Shown: positions 34,632 to 45,293, counted from the first letter of the stretch. The stretch: DNA of 64,000 nt from Endozoicomonas sp. ISHI1 (GCF_024606225.1 NZ_JAGRPU010000002.1:1-64000); one strand, 5' to 3'. Made by a program: numbers and translations. The notes: generated from the letters alone by a model not told the origin.

Positions 34632-36089
34632 ATGATCAGCATGAACTATCTGACTAAACTCACCTGCACTCGACCCAGAGTCAGTTCTGCCGACCCGGAT
34701 CGGGATCTGTTAACGGAAACAGAGAGTAACCGGGGCCGAATCATTCAGTCCGCTGCCGTACGCCGACTGCAACAAAAAACTCAGGTTTACCCTCTGGAGA
34801 CCAATGCCGCTGTTCGCAGTCGTCTAACGCACTCTCTGGAAGTGCAACAAACCGGTCGGTTTCTGGCACAGACGATTCTTCAACGCCTGTCCGAAGCCGA
34901 TCAGTTAACATCATTGGGCTTGGAAAACCAGGAAACATCTTTTATCAATCTGGTTGAGATGTCCTGCCTGATGCACGACATTGGCAACCCTCCGTTCGGC
35001 CATTTTGGCGAGGCGGCCATCAGCCGCTGGATGCAGGATAAAGCCCGGCTTTGTCATGAAAAAGCGTTCAAAGGTCAGAAAGCCCGCTCAGTGCTGCTGG
35101 AATCAACCCTGCTACCAGACTTGTATACCTATGAAGGCAATGCTCAGGCGTTAAGAATTATTCATCATCTTCAGGACCTGAACCTGACTTATTCCCAGAT
35201 GGGCGCGCTGATGAAATACACCCGCACGCCCTACGAACCAAGACCTGATAAAGACTCACCCGATGCTTACCGTAAGAAAAAGCCGGGTTATTATTTTTCA
35301 GAAGCCGATCTGGTGTCCGACATCCGGCAGCATCTGGCTATTGATGAGGGTTGCCGCTTCCCACTGGTTTACATCATGGAAGCCGCCGACGATATTTCCT
35401 ACTGCATTGCCGATCTTGAAGATGCCGTCGACAAGGGGATTCTCTCTTTCCGCGATCTTCGCTTCAGTCTCTATGGGGTCTGGGAAGAATTGACTGTAGA
35501 TAACGACTATCTGCCCAATATTATGGAGTCTGCGATCAGCAGAGCCGGCGATAACAAGCAGGAGTTTATTGTCCGACTGCGCACCCGGCTGGTCAGAGAT
35601 CTGGTGGATTATGCAGCAAAGCGTTATCTGCAACAGCATCAGGCTGTCTTCGACGGAACTCTGGATGAGCCACTGATCGACGGCCAGTCCGACCAGCACC
35701 TTGCACTGAATACATTGAAAACCGTCGCTATCCGCTACGTCTTTACCAGTATGGAGAAGGAAACACCAGAACTCAGGGGCTACTCTGCCCTGATGGGATT
35801 GATGGATATTTTCCAGCCTCTGCTGGAGTTACCCGGTGCAGAGTTCGTCGGTATTGCTAAAAAAGATTCCAGCCGACATTTTATCGAGCAACGTCTTTAC
35901 CACCGACTCTCTTGCAAACACAAAATGGCGTATCATCGGGCAGTGAAATCATTGCCTGACAGCTGTTACTCCGCTCAAGAACAGGACGAACTGGAATGGT
36001 ATTACCGGGCAAGATTATTGATTGATTACGTCAGCGGAATGACCGATCACTTTGTCTTAACCGAGTTTCAAATCCTTTCTGCTATCTGA
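34632..36089 (+). CDS. dgt: Deoxyguanosine triphosphate triphosphohydrolase (dGTPase)
   Basis: 485 residues. Hydrolyses dGTP to deoxyguanosine and triphosphate. The N-terminal signature is ESNRGRIIQSAAVRRLQQKT, followed by RLTHSLEVQQTGR and the HD-domain metal motif CLMHDIGNPPFGHFGE. Length and order match enterobacterial Dgt. The start is the ATG at 34632 with AAAGGGG upstream; an in-frame ATG at 34641 is an alternative. Monocistronic by spacing. Confidence 0.92.
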   Translation: MISMNYLTKLTCTRPRVSSADPDRDLLTETESNRGRIIQSAAVRRLQQKTQVYPLETNAAVRSRLTHSLEVQQTGRFLAQTILQRLSEADQLTSLGLENQETSFINLVEMSCLMHDIGNPPFGHFGEAAISRWMQDKARLCHEKAFKGQKARSVLLESTLLPDLYTYEGNAQALRIIHHLQDLNLTYSQMGALMKYTRTPYEPRPDKDSPDAYRKKKPGYYFSEADLVSDIRQHLAIDEGCRFPLVYIMEAADDISYCIADLEDAVDKGILSFRDLRFSLYGVWEELTVDNDYLPNIMESAISRAGDNKQEFIVRLRTRLVRDLVDYAAKRYLQQHQAVFDGTLDEPLIDGQSDQHLALNTLKTVAIRYVFTSMEKETPELRGYSALMGLMDIFQPLLELPGAEFVGIAKKDSSRHFIEQRLYHRLSCKHKMAYHRAVKSLPDSCYSAQEQDELEWYYRARLLIDYVSGMTDHFVLTEFQILSAI

Positions 36090-36242
36090 CTCAAAAAGCA
36101 TAATTGGCCATTGTTAAAGCGTCTCGCCGGAACTCTTTATTAGAACGAATGTCCAATAATTAACCGTTCATTAAAAACTCAAGTGAAATCCTGACTTTTT
36201 GGTGAACTTAACTTTGATTATTTGACAGTAGGAGTAAATTCT

Positions 36243-36557
36243 ATGAAAAAATTCATTTTGGCAGCCCTATTGGCTGCAGCGTCCACCATGGTTGGTGCAG
36301 AAATACAACTAATACAGGAGAACAACTTTAGGGATCCGTGGTACGAAAGGATCACAACAAGCTACTTTGACACAGTTTCTCAACAATATTGTCTGGTGGT
36401 TTTAGATAAGGTTTCCAGTGGATATAATTCGCTTATGCACTGCAAAGGTGTCCATGAACTCCCTGAGCAGGCACAAAGAAACATTCTCGGCGACGCCTAT
36501 GTACCAAAATCTGGCGTTGGCGCATGTGATGCTTCTATGGATAGTTGTCCCAAATAA
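36243..36557 (+). CDS. Small secreted protein, paralogue 1 of an inverted pair
   Basis: 104 residues from the ATG at 36243 (AGGAG seven bases upstream). Signal peptide MKKFILAALLAAASTMVGA. The mature part contains TSYFDTVSQQYCLVVLD, then LMHCKGVHELPEQAQRNIL, with conserved Cys residues. A homologue on the opposite strand lies at 41663-41971. No known family recognised; the size and Cys suggest a small periplasmic or secreted protein. Confidence 0.65.
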   Translation: MKKFILAALLAAASTMVGAEIQLIQENNFRDPWYERITTSYFDTVSQQYCLVVLDKVSSGYNSLMHCKGVHELPEQAQRNILGDAYVPKSGVGACDASMDSCPK

Positions 36558-36604
36558 CTGACTCAAAAAACATCAATGGCCATAACTCACAAGGTTAAAA
36601 AACC

Positions 36605-37468
36605 ATGAGCCAGCTCAATACAGCCCGAGCGTCCAGAGAGATTAACGGTGTTCGGGTTCCCTGCTTTATATACGGTACCGCCTGGAAAGAAGAAGCCACC
36701 CAGGGGCTGGTAGAGAATGCCCTGAAACTGGGCTTCACTGGCATTGATACGGCCAATCAGCGCAAACATTATTTTGAGCTCGGTGTTGGTCATGGCCTGC
36801 AAAAGATTTATCAACAGGAAAAAATAAGCCGCGAACAGCTCTTCCTGCAATCCAAGTTTACCTATCAGAGAGGTCAGGATGACCGGCTGCCCTATGACCC
36901 TTCAGCCAGTTTAACCGAGCAGGTTTTGCAATCTTTCCAATCTTCCCTTGAACACCTTGGCACTGACTATCTGGATGCCTACCTTCTCCATGGCCCTTCT
37001 CAAAGGGAAGGTCTCTCGGAAGACGATCTGGAAGTCTGGACGGCCATGGAAGGACTCTACCGTGATGGTCATATCAAACTGCTGGGCGTTTCCAACTTTT
37101 CTGCACGCCAACTGGAAGGGCTGACTCTCCACACCGACATTCGTCCACACATTGTCCAGAACCGTTGCTTTGCCTCAATGGGCTGGGATAGAGAAGTGAG
37201 AGCGGCCTGTCAGCATCACGATATTATTTACCAAGGCTTTTCCTTACTCACGGCCAACCACGCCATACTGGGCCACCCCCAATTTCAAGCCATTGTCAGT
37301 CGAACAGGCTTAACCGCAGCACAGGTCATTTTTCAGGCCTGCCAAAGAATGGGGATGCTCACCCTCACCGGCACGACTCAATCCGATCATATGAATCAGG
37401 ATCTTCATTGCGACAAAGTCGCTTTGACCGATGAAGAGGTTAATGCGATTGAGAATATGTTTATTTAG
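36605..37468 (+). CDS. Aldo/keto reductase
   Basis: 287 residues. Probable NAD(P)H-dependent oxidoreductase with a TIM barrel. The AKR motif GFTGIDTANQRKHYFE gives the catalytic Asp and Tyr; LFLQSKF gives the Lys; DAYLLHGP gives the His; GVSNFSARQLEGL is the next conserved strand. The region between DTAN and Tyr is slightly unusual (QRKH). Ends convergent with purL across a shared hairpin. Substrate unknown. Confidence 0.85.
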   Translation: MSQLNTARASREINGVRVPCFIYGTAWKEEATQGLVENALKLGFTGIDTANQRKHYFELGVGHGLQKIYQQEKISREQLFLQSKFTYQRGQDDRLPYDPSASLTEQVLQSFQSSLEHLGTDYLDAYLLHGPSQREGLSEDDLEVWTAMEGLYRDGHIKLLGVSNFSARQLEGLTLHTDIRPHIVQNRCFASMGWDREVRAACQHHDIIYQGFSLLTANHAILGHPQFQAIVSRTGLTAAQVIFQACQRMGMLTLTGTTQSDHMNQDLHCDKVALTDEEVNAIENMFI

Positions 37469-37476
37469 CTCGAGCC

Positions 37477-37523
37477 GTCTGGTTGTCCTTTCAATAGCCA
37501 TGGCGCAAGAAGGATAACCAGAC
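37477..37523. terminator. Bidirectional hairpin between the aldo/keto reductase and purL
   Basis: GTCTGGTTGTCCTT at 37477 pairs with AAGGATAACCAGAC ending at 37523, with one mismatch or G-T pair and a loop of about 19 bases. The position between two convergent stops fits a shared terminator, although the T-rich tails are modest. Confidence 0.6.
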
Positions 37524-37546
37524 AAGCCTGTTTTACTTTACAGATA

Positions 37547-40500
37547 TCAGTCAACCCAGACCCGGGCATTCCTGAACATTCTCATCCAGGGTGAATCTTC
37601 ACCCCAGGTATCCGGATACCAGCTGTTCTGAACCGCCCTGAATACCCTTTCCGGGTGAGGCATCATAATCGTCACCCTGCCATCGGCAGAAGTCAGACCC
37701 GTAATACCTTCAGCGGAACCATTGGGGTTGTAGGGGTAACGTTCAGTAGCCCGCCCCTGATTATCCACATATCTCAGGGCCAGCTGACCACCCGCAGACA
37801 GTTTCCTGATTTGGTCAGCCTTTTTGAACTCGGCATAACCTTCACCGTGTGCCACTGCAATGGGCATTCTGGAACCTTCCATACCTCTGAGGAGAATGGA
37901 CTTGTTTTGCTGCACTTCGACCATCACGGTTCTGGCTTCAAACTGCTCAGACTGGTTACGGACGAAGTGTGGCCAGTGCTCAGCACCGGGAATCAATTCA
38001 TGGAGATTGGACAGCATCTGACAGCCATTGCAGACACCCAGAGCAAAGCTGTCCGGGCGATCAAAGAAAGCCGCAAACTGGTCACGGGCCATGCTGTTAA
38101 ACAGCACCGATTTCGCCCAGCCTTCACCTGCTCCCAGAACGTCACCGTATGAGAAGCCGCCACAGGCTACCAATCCTTTGAATTCAGCCAGCTCACGGCG
38201 ACCGGAAAGAATGTCACTCATGTGAACATCCACTGCACAAAAGCCGGCCTTGTCAAAAGCCGCCGCCATTTCCACATGGCCGTTAACACCCTGCTCCCTC
38301 AGAATGGCCACCTGTGGTTTGCTGGCTCCAGTGGCAATATAGGGAGCGGCAACATCCCTATTGATGTCAAAAGGCAAAGAGGCATGTAAGCCTGTATCGC
38401 CGTCATCAAGCAGGTTATCAAACTCCTGACGGGCACATTCAGGGTTATCCCTGAGTGCCTGCATGCGATAACTGGTTTCAGCCCACCAGCGCTGATATTT
38501 AACCCGGCTTTCGCTACTGATCAGCTCACCATTAAAGGTAAAGTTGATACGCTGATCCGATCTCAGGGCAGCAATGGTGTGTGTGCAGGAACCCAGTCCC
38601 AGTCCGGCCAGAATATCCTTGACCTTACCTTTGTCGGAACGGCGAACCTGCAGAACAGCACCCAACTCTTCATTAAAAAGGGCTGGAATGATGGCCGCTT
38701 CAGAGCCCGCCAATTTATCCAGATTCACCTCAATACCGGTGTGACCGGCAAAGGCCATCTCAACCAGTGTGGTAAAGAGACCACCGTCTGAACGGTCGTG
38801 GTAAGCCAACAGCAGGTCCTCTTCCAGACATTGCTGGATACCCGTGAAGAAGCCTTTCAGGTCTTCTGCAGAGAAAACATCAGGAGCAACATCACCCATC
38901 TGACCATAAACCTGTGCCAGGGCAGAAGCACCCAGACGGTTATGATCACGACCCAGATCCACCAGCAGCAGATCGGTCTCACCCTTATCGGTTCTCAGCT
39001 CTGGAGTGACAGTCTTGCGTATGTCGGTCACAGGAGCAAAAGCCGAAATAACCAGAGACAGCGGTGAGGTAACACTCTTTTCAACATCACCGTCTTTCCA
39101 GTTGGTACGCATGGACATAGAGTCTTTGCCTACCGGAATAGCAATACCCAATTTCGGGCAGAGTTCCATGCCTACTGCTTTACAGGTTTCATAGAGTTTG
39201 GCGTCCTCACCCGGATGACCGGCAGCAGCCATCCAGTTTGCCGACAGTTTTATATCGCCGAGCTTGTCAATCCGGGTGCTGGCGATGTTGGTAATCGCTT
39301 CACCAATCGCCATACGACCCGATGCAGGCGCATTAATAAGAGCCAGAGGGGTTCTTTCACCCATGGACATGGCTTCACCGGTACAGGTATCAAAAGCAGT
39401 AGCGGTAACCGCACAGTCAGCAACAGGTACCTGCCAGGGGCCAACCATCTGCTCACGGGCTACCAGACCGGTGATAGAGCGGTCGCCAATAGTAATCAGG
39501 AAGTTTTTGCTGGCGACGGTTGGCAGCTTGAGAACTCGCTCAGAAGCTTCTGCCAATGTCACACCGGAAAGATCCAGTGCGTCCTGCTGAATATTTTCAG
39601 TCTGCACATCACGATGCATGCGAGGTGGTTTGCCCAATAAAACATCCAGAGGCATATCCACTGGCTGGTTATCAAAGTGGCTGTCTTCTACCAACAGGTG
39701 TGACTCTTCTGTAGCTTCGCCCACAACGGCGTAGAGACAGCGCTCGCGTTGACAGATAGCTTCAAACAGCCCCATATTTTCTGGCGCTACCGCCATCACA
39801 TAACGTTCCTGGGATTCATTACACCAAAGTGCCAGGGGGGACATGCCGGGCTCATCATTCAGAATATCCCTGAGCTGGAAGCGACCACCGCGGCCACCAT
39901 CACTGACCAGTTCCGGCAGAGCATTGGAAAGACCTCCCGCGCCTACGTCGTGGATAAAGGCGATAGGGTTCTCATCACCCAGCTGCCAGCATTGGTCAAT
40001 CACTTCCTGACAACGACGCTCCATCTCGGGGTTGTCGCGCTGAACGCTGGCAAAGTCCAGGTCTTCCTGACCTTCACCGGACGTCATGGAAGAGGCCGCA
40101 CCACCACCCAGACCGATCTGCATGGCCGGACCGCCCAGAACAATCAGCTTGGCGCCAACGGGAATATCTCCTTTTTCAACATGATCAGCCCGGATATTAC
40201 CCAGGCCGCCTGCCAACATGATGGGCTTATGGTAACCCCTCACTTCTTCACCCACAGACCCTTTGGCTGTGGCCTCAAAAGTACGGAAGTAGCCGCACAG
40301 GTTTGGACGACCAAATTCGTTGTTAAAGCTCGCACCACCCAGAGGGCCTTCCAGCATAATATCCAGAGCAGTCACGATCCGATCCGGCTTGCCATACTCT
40401 TTTTCCCATGGCTGTTTGTAGCCGGGAATGTTCAGATTGGATACGGAGAAACCGGTCAGACCTGCCTTTGGCTTGGAGCCTCGACCGGTCGCACCTTCAT

Positions 40501-41452
40501 CACGGATCTCCCCCCCCGCACCGGTAGAAGCACCCGGCCATGGCGAGATGGCAGTGGGATGGTTGTGCGTTTCCACTTTCATCAGGATATGAATGTCTTC
40601 CTGGTGGTACTGGTAATCTTTCTTTTCAGGAGACGGGAAAAAACGTCCGGCTTTGGAGCCTTTAATAACGGATGCGTTGTCTTTATAGGCTGAGAGCACA
40701 CCTTCACTGCTCATACTGTGGGTGTTACGGATCATCTGGAACAAAGAATGATCCTGCTGTAAACCGTCAATGGTCCAGGTCGCATTGAAGATCTTATGGC
40801 GGCAGTGCTCAGAGTTGGCCTGAGCAAACATCATCAGCTCTACATCCGTCGGGTTCCTGTCCAAACCCTCATAGCTGGTGACCAGATAATCCATTTCATC
40901 TTCTGCCAGTGCAAGTCCGAGGGACTGGTTGGCGGCAACCAGAGCCTCACGCCCGCCTTCGAGAATATCGACACGGGTCAAGGGCGCTGGCTCGGTTTCT
41001 GCAAAAAGAAGCTCTGCTTCTCTGTCATCAGCCAAAACAGCCTCGGTCATGCGGTCGTGAATCAGGCTGGATACCACTTGTTTCTGGTGTTCACTGAGGC
41101 CTTGTTCAGCAGACACATAGTAAGCCAGACCGCGTTCAATACGGTGAACCTTGCTGAGACCACAATTTTCAGCAATGTTGGTGGCTTTACTGGACCATGG
41201 AGAAATAGTGCCCGGACGGGGTACAACAAGAAAAAGAGCGCCTGAACACTCACCTTCCTGCATCCGGGGACCATAGGTCAGTAGCTGTTCCAGAACGTTC
41301 AATTCCTGGTCGGACAATGTCTCGTCGACCCGGACAAAGTGCTGGTATTCGGCAAAAACACCGGTGATTTCAGGGATCCTGTGTTGCAGGGTTTCAAGCA
41401 GCTTTTGGCTACGAAACGGCGAGAGAGCCGGAGCACCACGCAAAATCAGCAT
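37547..41452 (-). CDS. purL: Phosphoribosylformylglycinamidine synthase
   Basis: 1301 residues from the ATG at 41452; the frame continues upstream only to a TTG. Fourth step of purine synthesis: converts FGAR, glutamine and ATP to FGAM. N-terminus [14 protein letters not shown] and [20 protein letters not shown] match the large single-chain gammaproteobacterial enzyme. Substrate-binding and ATP motifs follow ([20 protein letters not shown]). The C-terminal glutaminase has [13 protein letters not shown] with the nucleophile Cys, and the His/Glu of [12 protein letters not shown]. Complete and highly conserved. Confidence 0.97.
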   Translation of the reverse strand: MLILRGAPALSPFRSQKLLETLQHRIPEITGVFAEYQHFVRVDETLSDQELNVLEQLLTYGPRMQEGECSGALFLVVPRPGTISPWSSKATNIAENCGLSKVHRIERGLAYYVSAEQGLSEHQKQVVSSLIHDRMTEAVLADDREAELLFAETEPAPLTRVDILEGGREALVAANQSLGLALAEDEMDYLVTSYEGLDRNPTDVELMMFAQANSEHCRHKIFNATWTIDGLQQDHSLFQMIRNTHSMSSEGVLSAYKDNASVIKGSKAGRFFPSPEKKDYQYHQEDIHILMKVETHNHPTAISPWPGASTGAGGEIRDEGATGRGSKPKAGLTGFSVSNLNIPGYKQPWEKEYGKPDRIVTALDIMLEGPLGGASFNNEFGRPNLCGYFRTFEATAKGSVGEEVRGYHKPIMLAGGLGNIRADHVEKGDIPVGAKLIVLGGPAMQIGLGGGAASSMTSGEGQEDLDFASVQRDNPEMERRCQEVIDQCWQLGDENPIAFIHDVGAGGLSNALPELVSDGGRGGRFQLRDILNDEPGMSPLALWCNESQERYVMAVAPENMGLFEAICQRERCLYAVVGEATEESHLLVEDSHFDNQPVDMPLDVLLGKPPRMHRDVQTENIQQDALDLSGVTLAEASERVLKLPTVASKNFLITIGDRSITGLVAREQMVGPWQVPVADCAVTATAFDTCTGEAMSMGERTPLALINAPASGRMAIGEAITNIASTRIDKLGDIKLSANWMAAAGHPGEDAKLYETCKAVGMELCPKLGIAIPVGKDSMSMRTNWKDGDVEKSVTSPLSLVISAFAPVTDIRKTVTPELRTDKGETDLLLVDLGRDHNRLGASALAQVYGQMGDVAPDVFSAEDLKGFFTGIQQCLEEDLLLAYHDRSDGGLFTTLVEMAFAGHTGIEVNLDKLAGSEAAIIPALFNEELGAVLQVRRSDKGKVKDILAGLGLGSCTHTIAALRSDQRINFTFNGELISSESRVKYQRWWAETSYRMQALRDNPECARQEFDNLLDDGDTGLHASLPFDINRDVAAPYIATGASKPQVAILREQGVNGHVEMAAAFDKAGFCAVDVHMSDILSGRRELAEFKGLVACGGFSYGDVLGAGEGWAKSVLFNSMARDQFAAFFDRPDSFALGVCNGCQMLSNLHELIPGAEHWPHFVRNQSEQFEARTVMVEVQQNKSILLRGMEGSRMPIAVAHGEGYAEFKKADQIRKLSAGGQLALRYVDNQGRATERYPYNPNGSAEGITGLTSADGRVTIMMPHPERVFRAVQNSWYPDTWGEDSPWMRMFRNARVWVD

Positions 41453-41577
41453 GATAAAAACTGTCCTCAACTGGACTCAGGGAGATAATCAGGAGCGGTA
41501 TGATAATCGAAATCCCAGTATGGAAACCAGTGATTGAATTACGGATCTTGGCAGGTTTTCTCTTCAATCGTTCTTAC

Positions 41578-41618
41578 TTATCTCTAAAAGTGCACCTTGA
41601 GTGTGCTTTTAGAGATAA
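41578..41618. terminator. Strong hairpin downstream of the minus-strand small secreted protein
   Basis: TTATCTCTAAAAG at 41578 and CTTTTAGAGATAA ending at 41618 form a 13-bp perfect stem, extended by GCAC/GTG pairs around a short loop. It lies 45 bp after the stop of the minus-strand small gene and about 125 bp before purL starts. No T-run follows on the minus strand, so it may be an RNA processing or attenuation structure rather than a simple terminator. Confidence 0.55.
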
Positions 41619-41662
41619 ATGTAAACTTGATATTTCTCCCGTCCGGGTTGACACACTAAAAT

Positions 41663-41971
41663 TTAGTTTTCGAGAAAACTCTCTTGATCAGCTCCACTTG
41701 CGCCAATATCTGATTTTGGTATGTAGTTCTCGCCGAGAATGTTTTTTTGCGCCTGCTCTGAGAGTTCATGGACAGCTTTGCAGTTCATAAGCGCATTTGA
41801 TTTTTCACTATCAATAACCACCAGACAATACTGTTCAGACACTGTGTCAAAGTAACTTGTCATGACTCTTGCACCCCACGCATCCACATGCGTTTGCTCC
41901 TCTATTTTTCGTATTTCCGCACAAACCGTGGAAGACGCCACCAATAAGACTGTCAAAACGAGTTTTCTCAT
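41663..41971 (-). CDS. Small secreted protein, paralogue 2 of an inverted pair
   Basis: 102 residues from the ATG at 41971 with GGAG eight bases upstream; the frame also opens at a TTG at 41992. Signal peptide MRKLVLTVLLVASSTVCA. The mature part shares TSYFDTVSEQYCLVVID, LMNCKAVHELSEQAQKNIL and the end of the fold with the gene at 36243. Even the leaders match (TTGACA...GGAGTA.ATTC.ATG). Function unknown. Confidence 0.65.
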   Translation of the reverse strand: MRKLVLTVLLVASSTVCAEIRKIEEQTHVDAWGARVMTSYFDTVSEQYCLVVIDSEKSNALMNCKAVHELSEQAQKNILGENYIPKSDIGASGADQESFLEN

Positions 41972-42143
41972 CGAATGTACTCCAAATGTCAAAGATCAAA
42001 TCATAAGAAAGCCAGAATTTGGCTTGCCCCTTCAATGAGAGGTCAATCTTCGACATTCCTTCCAATGAAAAGTTCCATCGTTCGTTGGTTTTTTACAACG
42101 GCACTCATTCATATCCGCTTTTCAAAAAGCCGAATGCACCATT

Positions 42144-42641
42144 TCAGCACAACTTCAAACGTTTATTCTCTGCTTTTTTGGCCTCACGCCGGGCTCTGAA
42201 AAAGGAGGAAATGATTTCGCTACACTCCTCTTCAAGGACTCCGGGAGTCATTTCCACCCGATAATTCATATAGGGCAACTCCAATGTTCGGCTCTGACTG
42301 ACCAGAGCCCCGGCCTTGGGTTCCAGGGCACCAAAAATCACCCGTTTTAGCCGACTGTGGATAATCGCTCCGGCACACATGGTACAGGGTTCAAGGGTCA
42401 CGTAGAGTTCACAATCCACCAACCGGTAGTTGTTGAGGGTGGCGGCCGCTTCCTGCAAGGCCATTACCTCAGCATGGGCCACCGGATTGCAGCCGCTGAT
42501 GGGCTGGTTAAAACCCCGACCTATTATTTCGCCACCCCTGACCACAACGGCCCCGACCGGAACCTCATCTTTTTCCCGGGCTTTTTCCGCTTCCTTCAGG
42601 GCCTCGCGCATCCAGAGGCTATCCGTGTTTTGATCTGCCAA
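42144..42641 (-). CDS. tadA: tRNA-specific adenosine deaminase
   Basis: 165 residues. Converts A34 to inosine in tRNA-Arg(ACG). Zinc/catalytic motif HAEVMALQEA with the proton-shuttling Glu, and PCTMCAGAI with the two Cys ligands; EVPVGAVVV is also typical. The start is a TTG at 42641; an ATG ten codons later would cut the first helix (WMREALKEA), which the family keeps, so I prefer the TTG. Confidence 0.92.
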   Translation of the reverse strand: MADQNTDSLWMREALKEAEKAREKDEVPVGAVVVRGGEIIGRGFNQPISGCNPVAHAEVMALQEAAATLNNYRLVDCELYVTLEPCTMCAGAIIHSRLKRVIFGALEPKAGALVSQSRTLELPYMNYRVEMTPGVLEEECSEIISSFFRARREAKKAENKRLKLC

Positions 42642-42888
42642 AAAAGTATCTCACTACTCAACGAAGAAACTGCCGTGAGTTAACGATTCAACTCACACGT
42701 AAAAAAAAAGTTGAAACAAGTATACAGACGTTCGCCACTTTGACCGATAAAGACACTAATCAAGTTCTGGAGTTCTCCGGATCGGGTGTTCAGGAATTCT
42801 CCAACGCAATGCAAAAGAGCGATATATACTGAGAGTTAATTATCGTTATTTCAGTTTCTGACTAAGTACCATTGGAGGGTATGATCGA

Positions 42889-43386
42889 ATGAGTTACAAG
42901 CAAAATGTAGAAGAGAATATACAGCATTTTGCAGAGAGCATCGGTCTGGGCGAGCTCAGCTTAAATGAACACGATGCCTGCGGTCTCTGTTTTGATGATA
43001 CCCTGATCGTGAATATGGAATATCTGGAAGAAGACGAAGCACTGGTGTTTGTCTCTTCAGTAAAACCCATGGATGCTCACGACGATGCCAAAACCAGCCT
43101 CTACGAAAAGCTCCTGTCACTGAACCTTCAGCATCACAGTATGCAGGGTGCTTTTCACGCTCTGAACCATGACAAGTCTGAAATTCTGCTGATTCGCTCT
43201 ATGCAGGCTTCGTCGGACTACGGCAACTTTGAGTCCACCCTGGAGAAGTTCGTCAACACACTTGAATGGGTGATCTCCGAGGTGAATAATACTGAAAGCG
43301 ATGGTACCGCACCACCCAAAGAGAGTGGTCCAAAGCCTCCTCCCACCGCTCCCGGCGGACCTGGAGACATGGGTATGATGGTCTGA
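42889..43386 (+). CDS. CesT/SycE-type T3SS chaperone
   Basis: 165 residues, acidic. The fold pattern is that of class I secretion chaperones: N-terminal helix (NVEENIQHFAESIG), strands around CGLCFDDTLIVNMEYLEED, and a helix LYEKLLSLNLQHHSMQGAFH followed by LNHDKSEILLIRSM. The C-terminus has an unusual Pro/Gly tail (PPKESGPKPPPTAPGGPGD). It binds effectors or translocators in the cytoplasm before export. It sits directly before the secretion operon but is separated from it by a strong terminator. Client unknown. Confidence 0.8.
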   Translation: MSYKQNVEENIQHFAESIGLGELSLNEHDACGLCFDDTLIVNMEYLEEDEALVFVSSVKPMDAHDDAKTSLYEKLLSLNLQHHSMQGAFHALNHDKSEILLIRSMQASSDYGNFESTLEKFVNTLEWVISEVNNTESDGTAPPKESGPKPPPTAPGGPGDMGMMV

Positions 43387-43403
43387 TTCTTGATCAACAC
43401 ACC

Positions 43404-43434
43404 GAAAAAGAGGGCTTATTCAGCCCTCTTTTTC
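43404..43434 (+). terminator. Rho-independent terminator between chaperone and sctN
   Basis: GAAAAAGAGGGC-ttattca-GCCCTCTTTTTC: a 12-bp perfect stem with A and T tracts, 18 bp after the chaperone stop. The symmetry allows termination in both directions. Confidence 0.9.
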
Positions 43435-43494
43435 TTTCTGACTAATCAAATCCTGAACAGAAAAAAAAAACGGGTAACAAAGGAGACGGGGATC

Positions 43495-44826
43495 GTGGCC
43501 GAAGCACTTAACTACCTCACTTCTGCGCTTCAAAATGCGGTTGAAAGCAGCCGGCTACTGGATATTCGTGGCCGTGTTACCGAAGTACAGGGCATGATCA
43601 TCAAAGCGGCGGTTCCCGGTGTCAAGATTGGCGAGTTGTGTGAGCTGGTGACGCCAAACGATGACAGGACCAGCTACGCCGAGGTCGTTGGCTTTCAGGG
43701 GCACGAAACGGTACTCTCTCCCATGGGTGAAATCATGGGTATCTCCTCCACAACAGAAGTGATTCCCACGGGTAAGGTTCACCATGTAGGCGTTGGCTCT
43801 CACCTTCTGGGTCACGTGCTTGATGGTATGGGAAACCCTTTAAACCCGGAAGCCTTCGACGGAGTGGAGCCTGAGACCTGGTATCCGGTTTATGCCGACA
43901 GTCCTGACCCCATGACTCGCCAGATCATTGATAAACCATTACCACTGGGCCTGAGAGTCCTGGATGGCGTACTGACCTGCGGAGAAGGACAGCGTATGGG
44001 GATCTTCGCAGCCGCCGGCGGTGGTAAGAGTACGCTGCTCTCGATGCTGGTTAAAGGGGCTGAAGTGGATGTCACAGTCCTCGCGCTGATCGGTGAAAGG
44101 GGACGGGAACTCAGGGAATTTATCGAGCATGATCTGGGCCCGGAAGGCGTCAAGAAGTCCGTTATTATCGTTGCCACTTCTGACAAATCGTCCATGGAAA
44201 GAGCCAAAGCGGCCTATACTGCCACAGCCGTCGCAGAGTATTTCAGGGACAAAGGTAAAAAAGTCCTTCTGCTAATGGATTCCGTCACCCGTTTTGCCCG
44301 TGCCCAGCGTGAAATAGGTCTGGCAGCCGGCGAGCCGCCAACCCGTCGAGGTTTTCCACCCTCAGTCTTTGCCACGCTTCCCAAGTTAATGGAGCGTGCC
44401 GGTATGTCTGATACAGGTTCAATCACGGCGCTCTACACCGTACTGGTAGAAGGTGACGATATGACTGAACCGGTAGCGGATGAGACCCGATCCATTCTGG
44501 ACGGACACATCATCCTTTCCAGAAAGTTGGCTGCCGCTAACCACTACCCGGCCATTGATGTGCTATCCAGTGCCAGCCGTGTCATGAATGCCATCACCCC
44601 GGAAGAGCACAAAGCCGCAGCGGGCAAACTCAGGGAACTTCTGGCCAAGTTCGAAGAGATTGAACTGCTGGTTAAGGTCGGTGAGTATAAAGCGGGCTCA
44701 GATGCAGTGGCGGATGAAGCCTTGCGGAAAATAGACGCCATAAGAACCTTCCTGAAGCAGCGCACCGATGAACTGAGTGACTATGACACCACCATCCAGC
44801 AACTGCGTCGTGTCGTTGGAGTCTGA
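43495..44826 (+). CDS. sctN: T3SS ATPase SctN (YscN family)
   Basis: 443 residues from a GTG at 43495 with AAGGAG nine bases upstream. An in-frame ATG at 43390 lies before the terminator and would add 35 unlikely residues. Hexameric ATPase that unfolds effectors and chaperone complexes at the export gate. Walker [13 protein letters not shown], Walker B region [20 protein letters not shown], and [20 protein letters not shown] as in YscN. Very similar throughout to the Yersinia enzyme. First gene of the N-O-P-Q-R-S-T-U operon. Confidence 0.96.
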   Translation: MAEALNYLTSALQNAVESSRLLDIRGRVTEVQGMIIKAAVPGVKIGELCELVTPNDDRTSYAEVVGFQGHETVLSPMGEIMGISSTTEVIPTGKVHHVGVGSHLLGHVLDGMGNPLNPEAFDGVEPETWYPVYADSPDPMTRQIIDKPLPLGLRVLDGVLTCGEGQRMGIFAAAGGGKSTLLSMLVKGAEVDVTVLALIGERGRELREFIEHDLGPEGVKKSVIIVATSDKSSMERAKAAYTATAVAEYFRDKGKKVLLLMDSVTRFARAQREIGLAAGEPPTRRGFPPSVFATLPKLMERAGMSDTGSITALYTVLVEGDDMTEPVADETRSILDGHIILSRKLAAANHYPAIDVLSSASRVMNAITPEEHKAAAGKLRELLAKFEEIELLVKVGEYKAGSDAVADEALRKIDAIRTFLKQRTDELSDYDTTIQQLRRVVGV

Positions 44827-44831
44827 TCTGA

Positions 44832-45293
44832 ATGCTGCACGAACTTCTCAAGGTTAAGCAGATTCGGGAAAAGTCTGCTCAGGACGAAGTTCGCAAGTGT
44901 GAATATCGTCTGGAGCAGGCTCAGCTGGAAGTCAAAAACAAAGAGCAGGAACTGGAAGAGTACATTGACTGGCGCTGTAAAGAAGAAGAAAGGCTCTACG
45001 ATAACATTATCAATACTGCGGTGAAGCAGAATGAACTGGATCAGCTAAAAGCCAAGGTAGCCCAGATGCGTGAAAAGGATGTTCTGCTGGAACAGGCCAT
45101 CAACGAAGCCAGACAGAATGTCGAAAAGGCCAAAGAACAGCTTGAGCAGGCCCGTGAAGATCATGCGAAAGCCATGCAGGCTGTGGAAAAGTTTGAAGAG
45201 TTTACCAAAGCTCAGGACGAGGAAGCCGCAAAGGAAGCCGCTCGCCTCGAAGATCTGGAAATGGAAGAATTTACTGTTCGTCCGAAATTCTAG
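44832..45293 (+). CDS. sctO: T3SS stalk protein SctO (YscO family)
   Basis: 153 residues, almost entirely coiled coil (QIREKSAQDEVRKCEYRLEQ and further heptads, KEQLEQAREDHAKAMQ). Starts 5 bp after sctN. Length, charge and position between the ATPase and SctP identify it as the YscO/FliJ-like central stalk linking ATPase and export gate. Identification rests largely on gene order and coiled-coil character. Confidence 0.88.
   Translation: MLHELLKVKQIREKSAQDEVRKCEYRLEQAQLEVKNKEQELEEYIDWRCKEEERLYDNIINTAVKQNELDQLKAKVAQMREKDVLLEQAINEARQNVEKAKEQLEQAREDHAKAMQAVEKFEEFTKAQDEEAAKEAARLEDLEMEEFTVRPKF

Noticed and set aside
39749-40693. A 314-codon open frame on the plus strand
   Set aside because: Lies entirely inside purL on the other strand; the purL protein is unmistakable and the plus-strand translation matches nothing.
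41500-41790. A 96-codon plus-strand frame between purL and the small secreted gene
   Set aside because: It runs through the hairpin and antisense to the small secreted gene, with no ribosome binding site.
43390-43494. N-terminal extension of sctN from an ATG at 43390
   Set aside because: It begins upstream of the terminator hairpin and adds 35 residues unlike any SctN; the GTG at 43495 has a strong ribosome binding site.
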